Shown piece after piece: positions 1 through 6,844 of a DNA stretch of 10,449 nucleotides. Position 1 is the stretch's first letter; every line of letters starts with the position of its first letter. Both the position numbers and the translations under genes were made by a program. The notes under the pieces are model-generated. The model made no database searches and was not told the DNA's origin. It worked only from the letters and a program-made list of their open reading frames with translations. The DNA comes from Agromyces sp. (lineage in GTDB: Bacteria > Actinomycetota > Actinomycetes > Actinomycetales > Microbacteriaceae): the NCBI GenBank assembly GCA_031178025.1, contig JAPSJU010000058.1, forward strand, positions 1-10,449, written 5' to 3'.

Positions 1-1083
1 GGCGGCTCGAACCTGCTCGTCGGCGACGAGGGCTTCGACGGCACCGTGATCCGGGTGGCGACCAAGGGCATCGAGGTGCTGCCGTCGGAGGAGTCGCAGG
101 ACGGTGACCGCGCGTCGGGCGATGCCGACGGTGCGGGGAGATCCGTTCGCATCCGGGTGCAGGCCGGTGAGTCGTGGGACGATCTCGTCGCCTGGACGGT
201 GGCCCGCGGCTTCTCGGGGTTCGAGGCCCTCTCGGGCATCCCGGGGTCGGTCGGCGCATCGCCCGTGCAGAACATCGGCGCATACGGCCAGGAACTCGAG
301 TCGACGCTCGTGGCGATCGAGTTCCTCGACGAGGGCGAGCGGGAACCGCGGCGCATGACCTCCGACGAGCTGCAGCTCGGCTATCGCACCTCGGTGCTCA
401 AGCAGGGGCTGCGCGGCATCGTCGTGTCCGTCGAGTTCGAGCTGCACGACACCGCCCTCGAGCGCGCCGTGCTCGGGGAGGCGCTCGGCCAGCCGATCGC
501 CTACGCCCAGCTCGCCGACGCGCTGCACGTGGACCTCGGTGACCGCGTCGCCATCTCACGGGTGCGCGAGAGCGTGCTCGCCCTGCGTGCCTCGAAGGGG
601 ATGGTGCTCGACCCCGCCGATCCCGACTCGGTGAGCGCCGGCTCGTTCTTCACGAATCCGATCGTCACCGAGCGGGTCGCGCGCACCCTCCCCGGTGATG
701 CGCCGCGCTGGTATCTCGCCGAGGAGGCACCCGACGAGGTCGTCCCGATCGTCGGGGGGCTCGCGGAGTCGCCGCTCGACGACTTCCTCGCGCTGCAGGA
801 GTCGCTCGAATCGCCTGCGCCGGTGGCGGATGACGCTGCCGACGAGCCGCTCGTGAAGCTCTCCGCGGCGTGGCTCATCGAGCGCGCCGGCATCCGGCGC
901 GGCTTCGCGCTGCCGGGGTCGCGGGCCGGCATCTCGTCGAAGCACACCCTCGCCCTCACCAATCGCGGCGACGCGAGCGCCGAGGAGATCGCGCAGCTCG
1001 CCCGCTTCGTGCAGAGCCGGGTGCATGCCGAGTTCGGCATCATGCTGCGGCCCGAGCCGGTGCTCGTCGGCCTCGAGCTCTAG
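1..1083 (+). CDS. murB: UDP-N-acetylmuramate dehydrogenase (MurB), 5' end cut off by window
   Basis: MurB is the cytoplasmic FAD enzyme that uses NADPH to reduce UDP-GlcNAc-enolpyruvate to UDP-MurNAc, the second committed step of peptidoglycan synthesis. The frame is open from base 1 and begins inside the FAD-binding motif GGSNLLVGDEGFDG, so roughly the first 50-60 residues lie outside the window; the GTG at 46 is not the start. Visible landmarks are the GxPGSVGASPVQNIGAYGQE flavin-domain segment (about 238-300), the conserved Arg of GYRTSVLK (codon 385), the catalytic Ser of AGSFFTNP (codon 643), VKLSAAWLIERAG (about 853-891) and the C-terminal catalytic Glu of LRPEPVLVG (codon 1054). The TAG stop at 1081 follows directly. 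Two stretches look expanded: an acidic loop at about 82-141 and an acidic segment at about 727-849, before VKLSAAW. Identity is secure from family motifs; the insert remark is by memory of shorter MurB proteins. Confidence 0.95.
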   Translation, partial: GGSNLLVGDEGFDGTVIRVATKGIEVLPSEESQDGDRASGDADGAGRSVRIRVQAGESWDDLVAWTVARGFSGFEALSGIPGSVGASPVQNIGAYGQELESTLVAIEFLDEGEREPRRMTSDELQLGYRTSVLKQGLRGIVVSVEFELHDTALERAVLGEALGQPIAYAQLADALHVDLGDRVAISRVRESVLALRASKGMVLDPADPDSVSAGSFFTNPIVTERVARTLPGDAPRWYLAEEAPDEVVPIVGGLAESPLDDFLALQESLESPAPVADDAADEPLVKLSAAWLIERAGIRRGFALPGSRAGISSKHTLALTNRGDASAEEIAQLARFVQSRVHAEFGIMLRPEPVLVGLEL

Positions 1084-1090
1084 CGCGGTT

Positions 1091-1107
1091 CCCGTCGGCG
1101 GTACGGG
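1091..1107. terminator. Possible bidirectional hairpin between convergent murB and small membrane protein gene
   Basis: CCCGT (1091-1095) and ACGGG (1103-1107) form a 5-bp inverted repeat around a 7-base loop, with one further possible T-G pair outside. It lies in the 25-bp gap between two convergent genes, where a shared terminator would be expected. No T-run follows on either strand, so it is a weak candidate only. Confidence 0.25.
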
Positions 1108-1108
1108 G

Positions 1109-1468
1109 TCAGCGGTGGGCGCGCTCGCGTCGGCGGATGAGGCCGACGAGACCGAACAGCATCACGATCGCGCCCACCCCCACGAGCAGGTAGAGCGTCG
1201 CGGCGAGCGGGTTCATCGTCAGGACCCAGTCGTCGATCGCGTCGCGACGGCCGGGATCGACGATGATCCAGAGCGTGGTGGCGGCGGTGAGGCCGAAGAG
1301 CAGGCCCCACACGAGCGCACCCCACCGGACCGTGGGCCGCTCGACCGCGGGTACCCGGGGCGCGACGCCGTACGGGGTCGCGAGCGGTGCGGCATCCGGC
1401 ACCAGGGGCGTCTTCGTGGTCTCTGCGGATCCGAGCGTCACGGTCGGGTCCTCGTCGTTGCGGCTCAT
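1109..1468 (-). CDS. Small two-helix membrane protein of unknown function, coupled to the PspC gene
   Basis: This 119-residue protein is not recognised as a named family. Residues 1-47 form a polar, Pro/Thr-rich tail that is probably cytoplasmic. A first hydrophobic helix spans about 48-69 (WGALVWGLLFGLTAATTLWI). A short acidic/aromatic loop follows (DPGRRDAIDDWVLTMNP), then a second helix at about 88-110, ending in the basic tail RRRERAHR. The pattern predicts a hairpin with both ends inside. The ATG at 1468 overlaps the TGA of the upstream PspC gene in ATGA (1465-1468), and GAGGGAG (minus strand of 1476-1482) sits 7 nt before it, so this start is well supported. Co-translation with the PspC protein suggests a role in the same envelope-sensing module, but that is inference from position. 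Confidence 0.85.
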   Translation of the reverse strand: MSRNDEDPTVTLGSAETTKTPLVPDAAPLATPYGVAPRVPAVERPTVRWGALVWGLLFGLTAATTLWIIVDPGRRDAIDDWVLTMNPLAATLYLLVGVGAIVMLFGLVGLIRRRERAHR

Positions 1469-3147
1469 GGGCGGTCTCCCTCACGGATGTCGATGTAGAC
1501 GCGCCCCGTGCCCTGCGTGAGCACGAGGCGTGCGTCGGCCGGACCGTCGACGTCGTCGGTCACCGGGGTCTCCCCGCCGAGCATGACGACCCGGCCGTCG
1601 ATCGACGCGAAGCCGGATGGTTCGGCGCTGCCGTCGGGCGAGAGCACCCAGACCTCGACGGGGCCGGCCTCGGTCGCGTCGAGCACGACGCGAGCATCCT
1701 CGAGCACGGTGAGGAAGGTGTTGCCGGTGCCCTGGGTGAGTTCGACGACGGCGGGGGATGATGCTCCGGTCGCGGGTGCGACGAGGTAGGCGTCGCCGAA
1801 GGGCTGCACCACGCGTTGCGAGACGGTCAGGTCGATCCCCGAGCCGGGGGGCACGAGCGTTCCCTGCGGCACGATGGCCGCCGCGACGACCCCGAGGAAC
1901 ATCGAGAAGGTCGCGACGGTGCCGAGGAAGGCGAGGGCGCCACTGCGCCGACGGCGGAGCGCGGCGACGATCATGCCGGCCGCGATCGTGATCGTGGTCA
2001 CCGCGAGTGCGATGGGGATGGCGAACCCCGCGACGTCGGCGTCGCCGAGCGCCAGGATCGCCGCGACTCCGGCGGCGATGAGCGCGACGCCGAGCACCGT
2101 GAACACGTAGGCGGCGCTCGCACGCGGACGGCTCGAGCGCCGCGCGGCGCGCGCGGCGTCGGCCTCGGCGGCGAGGGCGCGAGCCTTCGCCGCGTTCTCC
2201 TCGGCGGCGCGAGCGCGGGCGGCGCGCTCGGCCTCGGCCTGCCCCGCCCTCCACTCCGCGTGCGAGACGCGCCAGGCCTCGTGCTGCGCGCGCCATTCGG
2301 CGATGGCCGCGGCGTCGGAGCCCTCCGCGGGGATGGGCGGCTCGGAGCCGGGTTCGGAGCCTGCGGATGGTGCGGGCGGCGGCACGGGGATCGCCGTGGT
2401 CGTCGCCGTCGCGCCGGTCGTCGCCGTCGGGGCGGTCGCCGCCGTCGGGGCGGTCGGGGCGTGGGTGGCGGCATCCATCGTCTGGGTCGGCGCCTCGGGT
2501 GGGACCCCCGGTCCGGCGGTCGTCGCGGAAGCCATTCGCGACGCGACGCCGGCCGGGGCGTTCGTGGTGGCCGCGCGGCGGGCGAGCCAGATGACGAGTG
2601 CGACGATCGCGCCGACCACGGCGAGCACCCACAGCACGCGCAACGGCCACGTGACGTCGACGCCGGCGACGGCGACCCCGGGCCAGTCGGGCCACCAGCG
2701 CCAGCCGAGCCAGCCGCCCTGCACGAGCGGCACGAGGCCGATGACGCCCATCACCGCGATGCCGATGATGGCGGTGTCGACGGTGCCCCGCGTGAGCCGC
2801 TCGACGTGGATCTCGCCCTCCGTGTCGGGCAGCAGCAGCCATGCGATCGCGTAGAGCAGCACGAGGGGGGCGCCGAGCACGGCGACGACGACGACGATGC
2901 CGCGCACGATGACGGGGTCGATCCCGATCCGGGCGGCGATGCCGGCGCAGACCCCGCCGAGCCAGCCCGCCCGGCGGGGGAGGCCGAGGCGGCGGAGCCA
3001 GGCGTAGAAGCCGGCGTCCGAGGCATCCGCGGCCGGCGATGAGGCCGAACCGGCCGCCCCGTCGACCGGCGGGACGGCGTGCGCGGTGTCGCCCCTCGCG
3101 TCCGCCGGCGCTGGGCCGGTCTCCGGGGCGGTCTGATCCGTTGTCAT
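1465..3147 (-). CDS. PspC-domain, LiaF-like multi-pass membrane protein
   Basis: 560 residues. An Ala/Pro-rich N-terminal tail (1-46) leads into a PspC domain at about 48-108 (RRAGWLGGVCAGIAARIGID, then a long hydrophobic helix ending in AWLLLPD). Further helices lie at about 124-144 and 170-189. Next come a Thr/Ala/Pro linker (about 196-280), a charged Trp-heptad segment with W285, W292 and W299 followed by an Ala/Arg/Glu helix (to about 337), three more membrane helices (about 346-367, 374-397, 404-426) and a beta-rich C-terminal domain (about 435-560). That domain holds two LTQGTG motifs (470-475 and 543-548), reminiscent of the repeat style of LiaF/DUF2154 C-termini. The ATG at 3147 is preferred because the frame upstream to 3411 runs through the divergent promoter and the kinase gene; its ribosome site is weak. 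Family knowledge: such proteins inhibit or tune envelope-stress kinases. The partner here is probably the divergent PspC kinase. Confidence 0.88.
   Translation of the reverse strand: MTTDQTAPETGPAPADARGDTAHAVPPVDGAAGSASSPAADASDAGFYAWLRRLGLPRRAGWLGGVCAGIAARIGIDPVIVRGIVVVVAVLGAPLVLLYAIAWLLLPDTEGEIHVERLTRGTVDTAIIGIAVMGVIGLVPLVQGGWLGWRWWPDWPGVAVAGVDVTWPLRVLWVLAVVGAIVALVIWLARRAATTNAPAGVASRMASATTAGPGVPPEAPTQTMDAATHAPTAPTAATAPTATTGATATTTAIPVPPPAPSAGSEPGSEPPIPAEGSDAAAIAEWRAQHEAWRVSHAEWRAGQAEAERAARARAAEENAAKARALAAEADAARAARRSSRPRASAAYVFTVLGVALIAAGVAAILALGDADVAGFAIPIALAVTTITIAAGMIVAALRRRRSGALAFLGTVATFSMFLGVVAAAIVPQGTLVPPGSGIDLTVSQRVVQPFGDAYLVAPATGASSPAVVELTQGTGNTFLTVLEDARVVLDATEAGPVEVWVLSPDGSAEPSGFASIDGRVVMLGGETPVTDDVDGPADARLVLTQGTGRVYIDIREGDRP
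2417..2461. repeat. Imperfect 18-bp tandem repeat encoding the Thr/Ala/Pro linker of the PspC protein
   Basis: Two adjacent 18-bp units (2417-2434 and 2435-2452) differ at one position and are followed by a 9-bp half unit ending GGGGCG (2453-2461). Read on the minus strand they encode part of the APT/AAT-rich linker near residues 230-244 of the PspC protein. The unit length is a multiple of three, so copy-number changes would alter linker length without shifting the frame. Confidence 0.7.
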
Positions 3148-3192
3148 GGCTCGATGCTGACAGGCGCCCCGGCGACGGCGCCATGGGGTGGA

Positions 3193-3211
3193 ACCCTGAT
3201 TCGACCCTGAT
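3193..3211. promoter_or_regulatory. Candidate operator: ACCCTGAT direct repeat with 11-bp period in divergent promoter
   Basis: ACCCTGAT occurs at 3193-3200 and again at 3204-3211, exactly one DNA helical turn apart, within the 106-bp gap between the divergent PspC gene (ATG at 3147) and kinase gene (ATG at 3254). The pair is nearly centred, ending about 43-46 bp from each start codon. Same-face direct repeats at 10-11 bp are typical of NarL/LuxR-type regulator sites, and the kinase operon encodes such a regulator. The repeat is seen directly; the operator role and the identity of the binder are inferred. Confidence 0.5.
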
Positions 3212-3253
3212 CCCCCGACACCGCACGCGACCCGCGATGCCTCGTCTGCTTGG

Positions 3254-4465
3254 ATGGCAGGCATGGAGACGAGCGGAGCCGAAGCGGCCCCCCGGCCGCC
3301 GCTGGCGCGCCCCCGCGCGCGCGTCGCCACGGGTGTTTCCTCGGGTCTCGCGGCGCACCTCCGCATCGCCCCGTGGCTCGTGCGAGTCGCCTTCGTCGGG
3401 GCGAGCTTCATCGCCGGTGCCGGCCTGATGCTCTACGTCTGGCTCTGGGCGCTCACCCCGGCCGAACCCGGCGAGGAGCGGTCGACGCGCCGCGCCCCGG
3501 TCGCGTGGCTCCTCCTCTCCGCCGCAGCGGCCTGCCTCATCGTCGCCGCGTCGACCGGAGGTCCCGTCGTCGACACCGCCGGGGGTGCCCCCGGCGCCTG
3601 GTTCGCCGCCGTGCTCGCCGGGGTGGCGCTCGCCGTGGCATCCGGTGCCTGGGCGACGTTCATCGACCGGCCCGACCCGGAGCGCGGTCCGCGCACCGAA
3701 CTCGCCATCCGGATCGTGGCCACGGCGATGCTCGCGCTCACCGCCGTCGTGCTCGTGTTCGGGCCGCTCGCCTCCTGGTATCCCGTGCCCGTCTTCGCCG
3801 CCGCGTTCGCCGCCGCGCTCGGCATCGCGCTCATCTACGCGCCGACGCTCGTGGCCCAGTGGCGCGACCTCACCGAGGAGCGCACGCGACGCATCCGCGA
3901 GGAGCAGCGCAGCGAGATCGCCGCGCACCTGCACGACTCCGTGCTGCAGACGCTCGCCCTCATCCAGAACCGGGCGGGAGCGACGAGCGAGGTCGCGCGC
4001 ATCGCGCGAGCGCAGGAGCGCGAGCTGCGCGACTGGCTCTACGCGGGGGACTCCACGGTCGACAGCGACCTCGGCACCGACCTCCGCGACTTCGCGGCGG
4101 CGCTCGAGATCGACCACCCCGTCACGGTCGACGTCGTGGCGGTGGGCGAGTCGCGCGAGCGGGCGAGCGGCGAGCTCGCGGCCGCCGCGCGCGAGGCGAT
4201 GCTCAACGCCGCCCGGCACGCCGGCGGCGAGGTGTCGGTGTACGTCGAGTCCCGGCCCGACGGGGTCGAGGTGTTCGTACGGGATCGCGGCCCGGGCTTC
4301 CGCCTGGCGGATGTGCCGGGCGACCGGCTCGGCGTGCGCGAGTCGGTCATCGGCCGGATGCGGCGCGCCGGCGGCTCGGCGACGGTCGGACCCGGCGTCG
4401 GCGGCGTGGGCACCGAGGTGCGACTGCGCGCTCCGTCGCCCGCGGAGGAGGGGAATCGTGGCTGA
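3254..4465 (+). CDS. PspC-domain sensor histidine kinase (HisKA_3 / HATPase type)
   Basis: 403 residues. A PspC domain at about 20-69 (ARVATGVSSGLAAHLRIAPW, then a membrane helix) comes first, followed by helices at about 82-99, 114-136, 152-171 and 179-199. A linker leads to the HisKA_3 dimerisation helix, with the likely phospho-acceptor H227 in AAHLHDSVLQTL. The ATPase domain has an N-box (EAMLNAARHAGG, N318), a G1 box DRGPGF (344-349) and LGVRESVIGRM (359-369) where many kinases carry GLGL. It is predicted to sense membrane or wall stress and to phosphorylate the regulator encoded next, whose start lies inside its last codons. The ATG at 3254 has no good ribosome site, so translation may be leaderless, or start at the ATG at 3263 three codons later. 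Fusion of PspC to a kinase is a known actinobacterial arrangement; the actual signal is unknown. Confidence 0.93.
   Translation: MAGMETSGAEAAPRPPLARPRARVATGVSSGLAAHLRIAPWLVRVAFVGASFIAGAGLMLYVWLWALTPAEPGEERSTRRAPVAWLLLSAAAACLIVAASTGGPVVDTAGGAPGAWFAAVLAGVALAVASGAWATFIDRPDPERGPRTELAIRIVATAMLALTAVVLVFGPLASWYPVPVFAAAFAAALGIALIYAPTLVAQWRDLTEERTRRIREEQRSEIAAHLHDSVLQTLALIQNRAGATSEVARIARAQERELRDWLYAGDSTVDSDLGTDLRDFAAALEIDHPVTVDVVAVGESRERASGELAAAAREAMLNAARHAGGEVSVYVESRPDGVEVFVRDRGPGFRLADVPGDRLGVRESVIGRMRRAGGSATVGPGVGGVGTEVRLRAPSPAEEGNRG
4444..4453 (+). promoter_or_regulatory. Strong Shine-Dalgarno fixing the GTG start of the PspC-linked response regulator
   Basis: The purine run GGAGGAGGGG ends 4 nt before GTG at 4458, inside the 3' end of the kinase gene. 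It supports this GTG as the regulator start, rather than in-frame codons further up within the kinase, and suggests reinitiation after kinase translation. Confidence 0.75.
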
Positions 4466-5135
4466 GCCGGTGCGCCGCGTGCGCGTCGTCGTCGTCGACG
4501 ACCACTCCATCTTCCGCTCGGGCCTCAAGGCCGACCTCGACGCGAGCATCGAGGTCGTCGGCGAGGCGCACGACGTGGAGTCGGCCGTCGCCGCCGTGAC
4601 CGGTGCGGCACCCGATGTCGTCCTCCTCGACGTGCACCTGCCGGGGGCCGCCGTTCCCGCCGGATCGAGCGGCGGAGCCGAGGTCATCCGCCGCGCGGGA
4701 CCATCGGCGCCGGGCACGCGCTTCCTCGCCCTCAGCGTCTCGGACAAGGCGGAGGACGTGGTCGGCGTCATCCGCGCCGGCGCTCGCGGGTACATCACGA
4801 AGGGCTCCTCGGGCGCCGACGTGAGCCGCGCCGTGCACGCCGTCGCCGACGGCGACGCGGTGTTCTCCCCGAAGCTCGCCGGCTTCGTGCTCGACGCCTT
4901 CGGCGCAGCCGTCGGCGAGACGGCGGCCGCGGGCGACGAGCTCGACCGCCTCTCGGCTCGCGAGCAGGAGGTCATGCGGCTCATCGCGCGCGGGTACGCG
5001 TACAAGGAGGTCGCCGCCGAGCTCTTCATCTCGACGAAGACGGTGGAATCGCACGTCTCCGCGGTGCTGCGCAAGCTCCAGCTCTCGAGCCGGCACGAGC
5101 TCACCGCCTGGGCGAGCGCCCGCCGCCTGCTCTAG
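4458..5135 (+). CDS. NarL/LuxR-family response regulator, partner of the PspC kinase
   Basis: 225 residues. The receiver domain spans about 7-130, with the acidic pair D14-D15, the phospho-acceptor D58 in VVLLDVHLPG, the switch Ser S93 in FLALSVSD and the conserved K115 in YITKGSSG. A short linker leads to a LuxR-type helix-turn-helix (about 161-225) with LSAREQEVMRLIARGYAYKE and the recognition-helix region STKTVESHVSAVLRKL. The GTG start overlaps the kinase stop by 8 nt and has a strong ribosome site, so the two are translationally coupled. The loop after D58 (GAAVPAGSSGGAEVIRR) is longer than the usual MPGMDG-type loop by about six residues. It probably binds the divergent promoter upstream of the kinase, which would make the locus self-regulating (inference). 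Its TAG stop shares CTAG with the stop of the convergent ligase gene. Confidence 0.94.
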   Translation: MAEPVRRVRVVVVDDHSIFRSGLKADLDASIEVVGEAHDVESAVAAVTGAAPDVVLLDVHLPGAAVPAGSSGGAEVIRRAGPSAPGTRFLALSVSDKAEDVVGVIRAGARGYITKGSSGADVSRAVHAVADGDAVFSPKLAGFVLDAFGAAVGETAAAGDELDRLSAREQEVMRLIARGYAYKEVAAELFISTKTVESHVSAVLRKLQLSSRHELTAWASARRLL

Positions 5136-6844
5136 CGCGGGGGATCCGCCCGCTCCTCGAGCAGCCGCTCGCGCACCTGCCGGCGCAGGACCTTGCCGAT
5201 GAGCGAGCGCGGCAGTTCCTCGATCGGCGAGATGCGCTTCGGCACCTTGTACGCGGTGAGGCTCTCGCGACAGAACTCCCGTATCGCCGCCGCGTCGAAG
5301 ACGGCCCCGTCGCGCAGCTCGACCGCGGCGGCGACATCCTCTCCGCCGGATGCGCGGGGAAGGCCGACGACCGCCGCGCCGCGCACATCGGGATGGCGGA
5401 GCAGCACGCCCTCGACCTCCGACGGGGAGACGTTGAAGCCGCCCGTGATGATGAGTTCCTTCACCCGGTCGACGATCGTGACGAAGCCGTCGTCGGCGAC
5501 GCGCACGATGTCGCCGGTGCGGAGCCAGCCGCCGGGCAGGAGCGTCTCGGCCGTGTCGGCCGGTCGGCGCCAGTAGCCCGTGAACACCTGCGGGCCGCGG
5601 AGGAGCAGCTCGCCCTCCTCGCCGGCAGGACGGTCGACGCTCGGATCACCGGGGTCGACGACGCGGATCTCGGTGCTCGGGAACGGCACGCCGACCGTGC
5701 CCGGCCGCCGCGTGGGACCCATCGGGTTGCCGAGGGCGACGGGCGAGGACTCGGTCATGCCGTATCCCTCGACGAGGAGCCCGTCCGTCACCGACTCCCA
5801 CCGCTCGACGGTCGCCTCCGGCAGGCTCATCGCGCCCGAGATGGCGAAGCGGATGCCGCGCAACGGAGCGGTGCCCCGATCCGCCGAGGCTCGCGAGAGG
5901 GCGTCGTAGATGGGAGGAACCGCGGGCAGGAACGTCGGCGGCGAGTGCTTCGCGGCTGCGAAGACGAGATCGACGTCGAACTTCGGGAACAGCACGAGCT
6001 TCGCCCCGATGCTCATCGCGAACGTCAGGCACAGCGTCATCCCGTAGGCGTGGAAGAGCGGGAGGACCCCGTAGAAGACCTCGTGGCCCGGTCGCAGGCC
6101 CGGAACCCAGGCGCGGCCCTGCATGGCGTTGGCGCGCAGGTTGCGGTGGGTGAGCACGGCCCCCTTCGGTGCGCCGGTCGTGCCGCTCGTGTACTGGAGC
6201 AGCGCCGTGTCGTCGAGCGACGGCCGCGGGTGCCGCTTCGAGATGCGGCGTGCGTCGGCGAGCCGGTCCCACGCGATGATGCCCCGGGCGGTCGGCCGGG
6301 TGGTGAGCGCGGCGCGAGCGGTGCGCGCCTTCGGGATCGGCAGGCGCAGCGCCATCCGCTTGGACAGCGGCAGCGCCCGGGTCAGGTCGACCGCGACGAT
6401 GTGCTCGGGGCGGATGTCGCGCGGGAAGTCCGCGACCGTGTCGGCGACCGCGTCCCACACGATCGCGACCGTCGCTCCGTGATCCTCGAACTGGTGACGG
6501 AGCTCGGGCGGGGTGTACAGCGGGTTGTGCTCGACCACGATCGCACCGAGGCGCAGCACGGCGTAGAAGGCGCTGACGTGCTGGGGACAGTTGGGCAGCA
6601 CGAGCGCCACCCGGTCGCCGCTGCGCACGCCCAGTCGCCGCAGCCCCTCCGCGACGCGGTCGATCTGCTCGCCGAGCTCCCGGTAGCCGGTCTCGGCGCC
6701 GAAGAACTCGAGCGCGGGGCGCCTGCCGAAACGCGAGACGGCGTCGTCGATCATGTCGACGAGCGTCTGCGTCGGCTCCTCGATCTCGTGCGGGACGTCC
6801 GGGGCGTAGTGCGCGAGCCATGGTCGCTGCTCGTACGGGGTCAT
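5132..6844 (-). CDS. Long-chain fatty acid-CoA ligase (AMP-binding, ANL superfamily)
   Basis: 570 residues, the normal length for a FadD-type enzyme that activates a fatty acid with ATP and CoA via an acyl-adenylate. Landmarks in order: P-loop-like YTSGTTGAPKG (218-228), LPLFHAYG (261-268), YGMTESSP (361-368), the ATP-ribose Asp of GWLRTGD (D445), the hinge segment DRVKELIITGGFNVSP (459-474), and the catalytic lysine K551 in SLIGKVLRR. All key residues are present. The ATG at 6844 is supported by the N-terminus RPWLAHYAPDVP, typical of actinobacterial ligases, and by overlap with the upstream fusion gene's TGA as ATGA (6841-6844). Its ribosome site is weak, so translation probably depends on that coupling. 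Chain length and specific role (degradation, lipid salvage or supply for membrane lipid synthesis) cannot be read from sequence. No membrane helix is evident. Confidence 0.95.
   Translation of the reverse strand: MTPYEQRPWLAHYAPDVPHEIEEPTQTLVDMIDDAVSRFGRRPALEFFGAETGYRELGEQIDRVAEGLRRLGVRSGDRVALVLPNCPQHVSAFYAVLRLGAIVVEHNPLYTPPELRHQFEDHGATVAIVWDAVADTVADFPRDIRPEHIVAVDLTRALPLSKRMALRLPIPKARTARAALTTRPTARGIIAWDRLADARRISKRHPRPSLDDTALLQYTSGTTGAPKGAVLTHRNLRANAMQGRAWVPGLRPGHEVFYGVLPLFHAYGMTLCLTFAMSIGAKLVLFPKFDVDLVFAAAKHSPPTFLPAVPPIYDALSRASADRGTAPLRGIRFAISGAMSLPEATVERWESVTDGLLVEGYGMTESSPVALGNPMGPTRRPGTVGVPFPSTEIRVVDPGDPSVDRPAGEEGELLLRGPQVFTGYWRRPADTAETLLPGGWLRTGDIVRVADDGFVTIVDRVKELIITGGFNVSPSEVEGVLLRHPDVRGAAVVGLPRASGGEDVAAAVELRDGAVFDAAAIREFCRESLTAYKVPKRISPIEELPRSLIGKVLRRQVRERLLEERADPPR

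Noticed and set aside
3165..3186. GGCGCC repeated eight bases apart in the divergent gap as an operator
   Set aside because: GGCGCC is self-palindromic and common in such GC-rich DNA, so the pair carries little information compared with the ACCCTGAT repeat nearby.
3148..3411. Upstream extension of the PspC gene to an ATG at 3411
   Set aside because: The extension would run through the divergent promoter and antisense into the kinase gene, and its residues show no domain character. The start at 3147 precedes a sensible N-terminus.
1481..5104. Very long minus-strand open frame (1207 codons)
   Set aside because: It crosses the PspC gene out of frame and lies antisense to the kinase and regulator genes. 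Its translation is Arg/Pro/Gly-rich low-complexity sequence without motifs, an artefact of high GC.
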